Source: an uncultured Coriobacteriaceae bacterium (GTDB taxonomy: Bacteria > Actinomycetota > Coriobacteriia > Coriobacteriales > Eggerthellaceae). Taken from it: DNA of 6,255 nt. The position numbers and the translations under genes were made by a program. The notes beneath the pieces were generated by a model. It was not told where the DNA came from. It saw only the letters and a list, made by a program, of their open reading frames with translations, and did no database searches. This document shows positions 1 through 5,884 of this stretch, one piece after another (within the stretch, counting starts at the first letter, position 1; each line of letters begins with the position of its first letter). The stretch spans positions 1-6,255 of the forward strand of contig USJN01000096.1 in NCBI GenBank assembly GCA_900554945.1. Direction: 5' to 3'.

Positions 1-540
1 GGGAAAGGCCAGAATAGATACGGTATTGCAAATGGAGAGAAACCCGGTGACCGCAAGAAGCGCGATCAGAAAATCCGTCATGTGCCTTTGTCGAGCATAC
101 CCCACTATCAACACAGCTACCGCTAGGGGCATCCAGTCGAGAAAGCATTGCACGTAAATCCATCCCCGACCGAAGCCCTCGTTCAGAAACGTCGAGAGAA
201 ACATGACCGCCACTATCGCAAGGGCGATGCCCGAGAAGATATCGAGTCGCTTTCTAACCGCCCCTAAAAAGAGTGTGACGATCGCAGCAAATATTTGTAA
301 ACCCAGGAGAACGGAACTATAGTCCAGCCCCAACACATTGAAGAAACCAGTCGGTGGATAAAACGGAATCAGGAGCAACGCAAACATGAGAACGTAGCGC
401 CAGTCTGCGCAAGGACGATTCACGTAGCCGGGCGCACTGGGACGACGCGAGCGCATATTAGGGCGCGCTAAGGTTTCGCCCACATGTCCGGACGCGTTAG
501 ACCGCGGTTCCGATTCTCTGTCTTCATGCCTCGTTTCCAC
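1..540 (-). CDS. O-antigen ligase/polymerase-like membrane protein, N-terminal part (runs off left edge)
   Basis: Open reading frame of 180 codons that continues past the left edge. I chose the GTG at 538-540 because an AGGAAGG ribosome binding site lies 6 bases upstream and an in-frame TAG (586-588) closes the frame just above it. Residues 1-45 are hydrophilic and arginine-rich, so presumably cytoplasmic. Hydrophobic segments follow at about residues 47-61, 75-95, 101-119, 127-148 and 154-178. The short loops carry charges (RKRLD after segment 2, RQRH after segment 4). The last visible segment has an asparagine followed by TVSILAFP, resembling the N...(hydrophobic)...FP motif in the N-terminal half of O-antigen ligase/Wzy-type proteins, which polymerise or ligate undecaprenyl-linked glycans on the outer face of the membrane. 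The family call rests on topology and this motif, and the periplasmic loop that would prove it lies outside the window. GC content is lower than in the operon upstream, so it may have a separate origin. Another multi-spanning polysaccharide protein is possible. Confidence 0.7.
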   Translation of the reverse strand, partial: METRHEDRESEPRSNASGHVGETLARPNMRSRRPSAPGYVNRPCADWRYVLMFALLLIPFYPPTGFFNVLGLDYSSVLLGLQIFAAIVTLFLGAVRKRLDIFSGIALAIVAVMFLSTFLNEGFGRGWIYVQCFLDWMPLAVAVLIVGYARQRHMTDFLIALLAVTGFLSICNTVSILAFP

Positions 541-862
541 AATTCGCCTTCCTGTGTTGCGCAATAGACCCCAATAGGTGCTGGTCTATCGAATGATATA
601 TCCGCAAAGGCCGTCAGAGATAACAGACACCCCATCAAGCACAAAAGCAGAAGAAGTTCGAAGGCGTTACGTCCGTTCGCTGGGCAGCGAAAGGAACGTC
701 GGGGAAGCCGATCCGATCTACTTCCCTGACGCTTAAAGAGGCCACGTTACTTTCCGCAGCACCCGTTCTTTTGGCAGGTTACCGGGCGATCGGTTGGCAC
801 CCAACCCCGGGGTCGTCGTCAATGATCTTTTAGCGCGCAGCGAGCAGTGCGTCTTACGCTTG
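541..862. other. 322-base gap between the truncated fusion gene and the membrane protein gene
   Basis: I see no convincing gene here. The minus strand has a frame open from 746 to 471 that encodes a hydrophobic stretch, but it has no ribosome binding site and no sensible start. Two small hairpins are present. One is GGTTGG-cac-CCAACC (792-806), beside the palindrome ACCCCGGGGT (804-813). The other is TTCGCT-gggc-AGCGAA (676-691) with a weak outer ACGT/ACGT pairing. Neither is followed by a T run on either strand, so neither is a convincing intrinsic terminator. On the minus strand TATATC (about 593-598) could be a weak -10 for the membrane protein gene, but I find no good -35. The stretch is more AT-rich than the genes to its right and may mark a recombination border. 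Confidence 0.5.
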
Positions 863-2764
863 CTACAACGGGTCTGCAGACGCCGTTTCCACTTCCCCGT
901 TGAACAGGTCCGCAAAATCCAGCAGACTCTTTTCTGGCATGGGGCTGTAGGTGGCGAAATCTGCAGCAGGAGCGATGATTCTTTGTGCGGCGCAGAAGAG
1001 CATCTTGTGGCGACGCGAGCCGAAGCGCACGATCCTGCCGTGCTTGCCAGGGCGCGGGGCTGCCTGCCCGGAGCGCGCGGCATAGTAGCGCACGATACCG
1101 TCGTCCCGCAGGCTGTCGCACTCGAACATCGTCCGCGCCTCGTCTTCAGCATCAGGACCGTCGGAGTACAGCCAAATTTCGGAACCCGCCAAGAGATGAC
1201 GAATCAGGCGCCGATCGAGACGAGTCTTCCATCGAGGCACACGGCCATCATGCTGCTTCAGAGCCGCCTGAAGAGCCTTTCCCTCTAAGCGGTCCACCGC
1301 TATCTTGGATCTGTCCAAGTCCGCCCGCACCCGCCACGAGCCAACAATGCGCTCATGGCGCAGCACATGAGCCGACCGCGCCAATCCCCTCACCGACCAT
1401 GCCAGGGGAATGGTCACCCCGTCCAGACGCAAATCGAGCCAGATATCCTCGCTCTCGTCCAAATTGCATGTGAAGTCGAACCGGAAGGAGCGACCCAGCT
1501 TCACCGTTGCCGTCGGACAGGCCTCCACTATCTCCGTCAACGCCAGGGCATCAGCGCTGCCGCCGCGATCGGCTTTTCGGGGGCGCCTGCGCAGCAGCAA
1601 TTCCACTCCCCCTTCCCAACCAGCAAAGAACGGAGAGCTCAACGTACCGAATACGTGCAGCTCGCCATCGCGCACGGCAATCCGCGTCAGCGTCGCGCTT
1701 GCGCAGCCAGCAGCAAACACGAGGGCGTCGCCCCGCAACACCGCAAGAGCCCCGGGCGCCACGCGCCAGCGCAATGGCTCGCGGCACTTCAAGTTCAGCG
1801 CGAACAGCCGATGCTCCTCCCGCAGATTGGGATGTCTCAGTATCAGATCGTCGTCCACGCGCTCCATGAGGCTTCCCAGCCGGCCCAGCGCTCTATCGTA
1901 GGCTGAGCCTTCCAAATGCGTGGGCAGCGCGATGCCCGCCTTCAGCTTCCACGAGAGATCGTTCACGAGCAGTCCCTGGATATAGGGAGGCACTTCATTG
2001 CCGTAGCGGCCGAAGAAGTCCTCGAACAGCGCGATGTTGTTGTCGTAGAGGCGCTCCGGCTGGCGCAGCGCGGTGGAGGCCCCCTCGTCGCTGCGCATCC
2101 ACCGGTATTCCGCTTCGGCACAGAAGCCCAGTTGCATGCTGCCCTGGAGCACGTCGGTGCAGTACTTCTCGTCCTCGTGCACGATGACGCCATTGGCGGG
2201 CGCGAAATCGAAGAGCACATTTCCGTCGAAGCAATTGCGCACGGCCACGTTCATGGTGGCCTGGGCAACCGTGGCGTTTTCCGGAAGCGTCAAATCGTAG
2301 ACGCCCGTCTCTCGCAGCACATCGTAGCGGTGGTGCAGTCGCTGGCGCTTTCCATCGCGAATCGACACGATGGGGTAAGTGACCAGATCGATCTCATCGG
2401 GACACGATTCGAAGAACATCGAGACGTTCTCCAGCGTCTCGGGACTTAAAGAGTCGTCCGGGTCGAGGAAGAAGAGGTAGCGGCCGTTTGCGGCTCGTAT
2501 GCCCGCATTGCGCGCCTCGGAAACGCCGGCGTTCGGCTGCGCGATAACGCGCACCCAGGGACGCTCTGCGGCAAAGGCCTCGCAGAGCGCAAGGGAATCA
2601 TCTGTCGAACCGTCGTCGATAAGCAGAACCTCGAGATCGCTCTTGCTGATGGTTTGGCATTCCAGACAATCGAAGCACGCTTTCAAGTGCGGAGCCTTGT
2701 TGTACACGGGGACAATGACAGATGTCCGAGGCTGATGCACTACGTGCGGTTCGCAGGCTGTCAT
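863..2764 (-). CDS. Family 2 glycosyltransferase fused to a truncated CDP-glycerol/ribitol phosphotransferase-like domain
   Basis: 633 residues. The N-terminal 120 residues are a GT-A family 2 glycosyltransferase: VIVPVYN (16-22), IDDGSTDDS (49-57), the NAGVSEARNAG segment (78-88) and the metal/nucleotide-binding DPDD (101-104). A HEDEKY element at 196-201 fits the ED motif of this family. Residues about 325-500 look beta-rich and match nothing I can name. Residues about 526-624 resemble the first half of the TagF-type phosphotransferase fold: EIWLYSDGPDAEDEA, then RYYAAR, FGSRRHKMLF and RIIAPAADF. The similarity stops about where the FLQHG motif would follow, and the reading frame ends 9 residues later. 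The WHG/QHG, KHHP and DYSS motifs are absent, so this domain should be inactive as a transferase. Neither alternative minus-strand frame restores them. The glycosyltransferase part looks intact and probably adds a sugar to the polymer or its linkage unit on the cytoplasmic face of the membrane. The ATG lies 3 bases past the previous stop, with AAGGGA 6 bases upstream, so translation is coupled. Confidence 0.8.
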   Translation of the reverse strand: MTACEPHVVHQPRTSVIVPVYNKAPHLKACFDCLECQTISKSDLEVLLIDDGSTDDSLALCEAFAAERPWVRVIAQPNAGVSEARNAGIRAANGRYLFFLDPDDSLSPETLENVSMFFESCPDEIDLVTYPIVSIRDGKRQRLHHRYDVLRETGVYDLTLPENATVAQATMNVAVRNCFDGNVLFDFAPANGVIVHEDEKYCTDVLQGSMQLGFCAEAEYRWMRSDEGASTALRQPERLYDNNIALFEDFFGRYGNEVPPYIQGLLVNDLSWKLKAGIALPTHLEGSAYDRALGRLGSLMERVDDDLILRHPNLREEHRLFALNLKCREPLRWRVAPGALAVLRGDALVFAAGCASATLTRIAVRDGELHVFGTLSSPFFAGWEGGVELLLRRRPRKADRGGSADALALTEIVEACPTATVKLGRSFRFDFTCNLDESEDIWLDLRLDGVTIPLAWSVRGLARSAHVLRHERIVGSWRVRADLDRSKIAVDRLEGKALQAALKQHDGRVPRWKTRLDRRLIRHLLAGSEIWLYSDGPDAEDEARTMFECDSLRDDGIVRYYAARSGQAAPRPGKHGRIVRFGSRRHKMLFCAAQRIIAPAADFATYSPMPEKSLLDFADLFNGEVETASADPL

Positions 2765-2767
2765 CGA

Positions 2768-3988
2768 CTATCCCTTCAATGACTTCTCGAGAACTTCCCG
2801 ACCGAGCGCGAATTCAATGATGCGATCCGTCGCACGGCCATCGCACGCGCCCATGAAGCGGTCGCGGAACTTATCCACCTCGGACGAATCGAAGCTCTCG
2901 GCACTTTCCGTAATCGCCTGAATCACTTCTTCGGTCGAGGCGCAGACGGGGCCAGGGGTGAGCGCGTCGTAATCGTAGTAAAAGCCGCGCCAATCAGCGT
3001 ACTCATCTTGATCGAAGGCGAAAAACACCATAGGCCTGCCAAAAAGCGAATACTCAAACACAAGCGAGGAGTAATCGGAGATCACCGCATCTGCGCTGCA
3101 GATAAGCTCATTGAAGGCGAAATCGCGACAACCCTCTGGTATGGCGGGCAACTCGCGCACAAAGGGGTGATGTTTGATGAGAAGCACCGCGTCCTCCCCC
3201 ATGGCACGTTTCATGGCCTCGATGTCGAGGGCAGTCGGCGCTTCCGCATGAGCCACTCGGCCCCGAAAGGTGGGGGCGTACACGATCACGCGCTTGTCCT
3301 TCGCCTCGGGAACTACGGACAACAGCTTGTCGCGGCTTTTCTTCAAGTACGCCTCGTCGTAGAACACATCGGTGCGACTCACGCCTATCGGCTGCACAAT
3401 ACCAGGTTCATCCTGCAGCACCATAGCCTCCTCGTAGGCCCATACGACCTCCGGGCTGCTCACCGTGACGAGCGAGAGATTCTTGTAGAACGGATGGCGC
3501 AGAATCTCATCGCGGGATCCGCCGAAGATGAGATCGGCGGTGCTCATACCCCATTTCTTGAAAGCGCCGCACCCATGCCACAGCTGAACCACCTTCGTTC
3601 CCTCTCGCAGCGGCAGGCAGCTTACGACGTTGGAGGCGTCGTTCAGAAAGACGCACTGGGCAGTGGCGAGGTCACGGACGGCTTCGATGCAGTTGCGATA
3701 ATACTGACGCAGCCTAACGCGGGTCTCTCCAAGTGACATGAATTCGACATCGAGCTCGGGCACACGGCTCAGGCGTCTGTAGAGGACTTCGAAGCTTTCA
3801 GGGACAGTCGGTTCCTTGTTTTCCAGAAAGACGACCTTCCCCGGCTGAATGGGCTGCTTGGCCGCGCGGCGGTACTCGCCCGGCAAAATACGGAAGAGAA
3901 GCAGATCCTTTGCCCATTGGCGCATCCGATGAAGGATGGCGCCCTTCGCTCGAATCCAGAGCGGCTTCTTCTCACTGATCTCGTTCAT
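2768..3988 (-). CDS. CDP-glycerol/CDP-ribitol phosphotransferase (TagB/TagF/TarL family)
   Basis: 406 residues, close to the size of single-domain TagB/TarF-type enzymes and shorter than TagF of Staphylococcus epidermidis. The family (Pfam Glyphos_transf) moves glycerol phosphate or ribitol phosphate from its CDP form to a membrane-linked acceptor at the cytoplasmic face. Residues 10-35 form a basic amphipathic stretch suited to peripheral membrane attachment. The catalytic set is complete: LWHG with the key histidine at 138, YAPTFRG (237-243), KHHP (272-275, second key histidine region), and SDYSS (304-308) followed by FEYSLFGRPMVFF and the RGFYYDY element (334-340) of the CDP-alditol pocket. 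The start ATG is 21 bases after the tarJ stop, with GAGGAA just upstream. Because TarI and TarJ lie directly upstream, I infer that CDP-ribitol is the donor, but the motifs cannot separate ribitol from glycerol, nor a primase from a polymerase. I therefore give no gene symbol. Confidence 0.9.
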   Translation of the reverse strand: MNEISEKKPLWIRAKGAILHRMRQWAKDLLLFRILPGEYRRAAKQPIQPGKVVFLENKEPTVPESFEVLYRRLSRVPELDVEFMSLGETRVRLRQYYRNCIEAVRDLATAQCVFLNDASNVVSCLPLREGTKVVQLWHGCGAFKKWGMSTADLIFGGSRDEILRHPFYKNLSLVTVSSPEVVWAYEEAMVLQDEPGIVQPIGVSRTDVFYDEAYLKKSRDKLLSVVPEAKDKRVIVYAPTFRGRVAHAEAPTALDIEAMKRAMGEDAVLLIKHHPFVRELPAIPEGCRDFAFNELICSADAVISDYSSLVFEYSLFGRPMVFFAFDQDEYADWRGFYYDYDALTPGPVCASTEEVIQAITESAESFDSSEVDKFRDRFMGACDGRATDRIIEFALGREVLEKSLKG

Positions 3989-4009
3989 CGCTTCCTCGCT
4001 TGGATGACT

Positions 4010-5032
4010 CTACATGTTCCAGCGGATGACCGTCTTGCCCATGGGCTTGCGGATGTCGGCCTCGAACGCAGCAGTGATATCTGAGATCTGGCGAGCCTCG
4101 TTCACGCTGCACACGAGGGCGGCGAGGTAGTCCAGCACCTCCGGATGCTCGTGGTAGAGCTGCACCGTGGCCTCGAAGTCCTCGCGACCGCTGCGGCTGC
4201 TGCCGAACAAGCGCAGGCCCTTCTCGAGCACCATGCGGGTGTTGATGGGCACGTTGTTCTCGGAGACGCCGAGCAGCGACACGGTGCCCTCGGGGTTGAT
4301 ACGGTCGATAATCTGCTCGATGGCGGCGACAGAGCCCTCGCCACCCGCGCATTCGAAGGCGTGGTCGACGAGCTCTACGCCGCTCACGTCGTCGACCAGA
4401 TGCGTCTCGTCGGCGAACGTAAAGTCGTGCAGCTTCGACTCATTGCGACCGAATACGACGATCTTCGCATCAGGGTACCGCGTATGCAGAAGCAGCGAGA
4501 CGATGTAGCCCATGTTGCCGTCGCCCCATACGCCGATGCGCTCGCGTCGACCATGGGCGATTATATCGAAGCGGGAGATCGCATGGGTGGCCACGCTCAC
4601 GAGTTCGGTGAAGGCTGCCACCTCGCAATTCACGTCCTGCGGAAGCAGCACCGCGCGCTCCGGCGGAAGGATCATGCTCTCCTGCATGAACCCGTCGAAA
4701 CCGCTGCCGCAGAACCGGCTGGACCGAAGGTAGTTCTCGGCGATAAACTCGTCCTGCTCGGTGGGGGCGTTGGGAAGCATAACGACGATATCACCGGGCT
4801 GGAACGCACCCGTGCTATCGCTGACCACACGGCCGATGCCTTCGTGGATGAGCGCCATGGGCAGCTTCTTGTCCAGCACCTCCTTACTGCGCGTCCCCTG
4901 ATAGTAACGCTGGTCGGCGTTGCAGATGGACAGATATGTTGGTCGAACGATGACCTTGCCGGTGCTGTCCTGAGACACGACAACCGGCTCGATAGTTCGG
5001 GGGGCTGTGAGGCGATAGATGGTATTCAGCAT
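4010..5032 (-). CDS. tarJ: Ribulose-5-phosphate reductase (TarJ), zinc-dependent alcohol dehydrogenase family
   Basis: 340 residues, the normal TarJ length. TarJ reduces D-ribulose 5-phosphate to D-ribitol 5-phosphate with NADPH, supplying the substrate of TarI. From memory, much of the chain follows staphylococcal TarJ: the APR near the start, VRPTYLSICNADQRYYQG (29-46), LPMALIHEG (57-65), PTEQDEFIAENYL (90-102), the DGFMQ segment (113-117), TELVSV (142-147), DHAFECAGG (223-231), PEGTVSLLGVSE (247-258), LEKGL and GSSRSG (277-282), and AFEAD near the end. Likely zinc ligands are Cys37, His63/Glu64 and Glu143. The nucleotide-binding turn is GVWGDGNMGY (167-176). The ATG lies 3 bases after the tarI stop, with a GGAGG inside the end of tarI 8 bases upstream, so the two enzymes are translationally coupled. 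TarI and TarJ are known to form a complex in other bacteria, which fits this arrangement. Intact, no oddities seen. Confidence 0.95.
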   Translation of the reverse strand: MLNTIYRLTAPRTIEPVVVSQDSTGKVIVRPTYLSICNADQRYYQGTRSKEVLDKKLPMALIHEGIGRVVSDSTGAFQPGDIVVMLPNAPTEQDEFIAENYLRSSRFCGSGFDGFMQESMILPPERAVLLPQDVNCEVAAFTELVSVATHAISRFDIIAHGRRERIGVWGDGNMGYIVSLLLHTRYPDAKIVVFGRNESKLHDFTFADETHLVDDVSGVELVDHAFECAGGEGSVAAIEQIIDRINPEGTVSLLGVSENNVPINTRMVLEKGLRLFGSSRSGREDFEATVQLYHEHPEVLDYLAALVCSVNEARQISDITAAFEADIRKPMGKTVIRWNM

Positions 5033-5035
5033 CGG

Positions 5036-5740
5036 CTAGGCCTCCAGCATCGCTTCTGCCACGCGCAGATCCTGCGGATAGGTGATCTTGATGTTCGATA
5101 CGTCGCCACGCACTAGGGCCACCTTCTTGCCGCGCAGAACGAAGGCCTTGCAGGCGTCGGTGAGAATGGCACTCTCCTCGGGGGTAAGCGACTCCAGCGT
5201 TTCGCGCAATTCGCGCATGTTGAAGCTCTGGGGCGTCTGGCCTTGGTAGAGTACGCTGCGGTTCGGGATAGAGGAGATGAGCTCGCCATCGAGACTCTCA
5301 ACGATGGTGTCGGTGGCGGGCACGACGGTATCACAGGCGCCGTGCGCAAGAGCAGCAGCGATGTTGTCCTCGATGATGCGCAGCGAAACGAAGGGCCGCA
5401 CCGCATCGTGGGTGACGATGATGGAGGCGTCGTCCGCCTGGCACTCGTCCTCGAAGTAGCGGATAGCGTTCATGATGGTGTCGTTGCGCTCGGCACCGCC
5501 AGCGATGACGGCAACCTGGTCGGCGTACTGCGAACAATGCTTGGCGATGATGTCCTTCGTCTGCTGTATCCAGGTCGCCGGCGTGAGCACGAGGATTCCA
5601 TCAAAGCATCCGGCAGCGCAGAATTTCTCGAGAGTGTGCACAAGAATGGGCTTGTCGCCCAGATAGAAGAACTGCTTCGGCTTGTTAGGGTTCCCCATCC
5701 GAACCCCCGACCCCCCCGCAAGAATAGCAGCAAACTGCAT
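5036..5740 (-). CDS. tarI: D-ribitol-5-phosphate cytidylyltransferase (TarI), IspD-like
   Basis: 234 residues, the usual length. The enzyme joins CTP and D-ribitol 5-phosphate to make CDP-ribitol and pyrophosphate in the cytoplasm. The fold and catalytic residues are those of the IspD/TarI family: ILAGGSGVRMG (6-16) with Arg14, KPKQF (20-24) with catalytic Lys22, GGAERNDTIMNAIR (81-94), VTHDAVRPF with Asp112, IPNR with Arg161, and NIKITYPQDL (216-225) with Lys218. TarI rather than IspD is favoured by RNDTIMN, DTIVES, YQGQTPQSFNM (165-175), ILTDACK (192-198) and by the following tarJ. AAGGAG lies 5 bases before the ATG. It is the first gene of the operon, preceded by a candidate promoter and a hairpin. 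Odd point: all four glycines of the nucleotide-binding loop (9, 10, 12, 16) use GGG although neighbouring genes prefer GGC, giving dense G tracts near the start. A methylerythritol-phosphate cytidylyltransferase is the main alternative and is much less likely. Confidence 0.95.
   Translation of the reverse strand: MQFAAILAGGSGVRMGNPNKPKQFFYLGDKPILVHTLEKFCAAGCFDGILVLTPATWIQQTKDIIAKHCSQYADQVAVIAGGAERNDTIMNAIRYFEDECQADDASIIVTHDAVRPFVSLRIIEDNIAAALAHGACDTVVPATDTIVESLDGELISSIPNRSVLYQGQTPQSFNMRELRETLESLTPEESAILTDACKAFVLRGKKVALVRGDVSNIKITYPQDLRVAEAMLEA
5693..5717 (-). other. G-tract cluster with quadruplex and slippage potential in the start of tarI
   Basis: The coding strand has tracts of seven G (5711-5717), five G (5704-5708) and four G (5693-5696), separated by 2 and 7 bases. 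The seven-G tract can itself supply two GGG runs, so the stretch meets the usual four-run rule for a G-quadruplex with loops of 1, 2 and 7. It starts 20 bases after the last base of the start codon. Formation and effect are inference. The seven-G tract is also a homopolymer where slippage would shift tarI out of frame. Confidence 0.5.
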
Positions 5741-5745
5741 GTACG

Positions 5746-5751
5746 CTCCTT
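5746..5751 (-). promoter_or_regulatory. Ribosome binding site of tarI
   Basis: AAGGAG lies 5 bases upstream of the ATG at 5738-5740 and supports this start. It sits just downstream of the leader hairpin arms, so folding of the leader could affect its access. Confidence 0.75.
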
Positions 5752-5753
5752 CA

Positions 5754-5798
5754 GTCAGCTCGCAGCGCCCAAGACGCCGCGAATCTTGTTACGCTGAC
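5754..5798 (-). repeat. Two-part inverted repeat in the presumed tarI leader, with two alternative pairings
   Basis: On the minus strand CAGCG (5792-5796) pairs with CGCTG (5763-5767), and inside it CAAGA (5784-5788) pairs with TCTTG (5770-5774), leaving a 9-base loop and a small internal loop. A competing pairing is GTCAGC (5793-5798) with GCTGAC (5754-5759), which shares bases with the first and ends next to the ribosome binding site. No T run follows on either strand, so it is not a standard terminator. It may be an mRNA-end stabiliser or a translation control element, or it may be chance. Confidence 0.45.
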
Positions 5799-5799
5799 A

Positions 5800-5808
5800 A
5801 TTCTACCA
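5800..5808 (-). promoter_or_regulatory. Candidate extended -10 promoter for the tarI operon
   Basis: The minus strand reads TGG then TAGAAT (5800-5805), which matches five of six bases of TATAAT and carries the TG of an extended -10. I find no good -35 at 16-18 bases upstream, which extended -10 promoters can lack. Transcription would start near 5793, giving a leader of about 50 bases that begins at the hairpin described above. It fits the position expected for an operon starting with tarI, but transcription from upstream of the window cannot be excluded. Confidence 0.4.
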
Positions 5809-5884
5809 TTGAGCCTCAAGCAAACCGCCTCCTTCACGTCAGGCGCAGACTTTATTCTTGCTCACCAACCAATTTTCAAGCATC

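Noticed and set aside
676..691. Hairpin TTCGCT-gggc-AGCGAA as a terminator
   Set aside because: No T run follows in either direction and the outer pairing is weak.
471..746. Minus-strand open frame with a hydrophobic stretch (ELLLLLCLMGCLLSLTAF) that could be a signal anchor
   Set aside because: No ATG or GTG before the hydrophobic part, no ribosome binding site, and it overlaps the better supported membrane protein start. It might be a gene remnant, but I cannot support it.
792..806. Hairpin GGTTGG-cac-CCAACC as the operon terminator
   Set aside because: Short stem with no U tract downstream on the minus strand.
794..1906. Several overlapping plus-strand and minus-strand frames over the 3' half of the fusion gene
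   Set aside because: Arginine-, serine- and proline-rich low-complexity translations typical of off-frame reading in GC-rich DNA.
3008..3736. Plus-strand reading frame of 242 codons opposite the phosphotransferase gene
   Set aside because: Shadow of a gene whose catalytic motifs are all on the minus strand. No ribosome binding site or recognisable domain.
4145..5116. Long plus-strand reading frame of 323 codons opposite tarJ
   Set aside because: It mirrors tarJ codon by codon in a GC-rich gene, shows no family motif, and tarJ has full-length similarity on the other strand.
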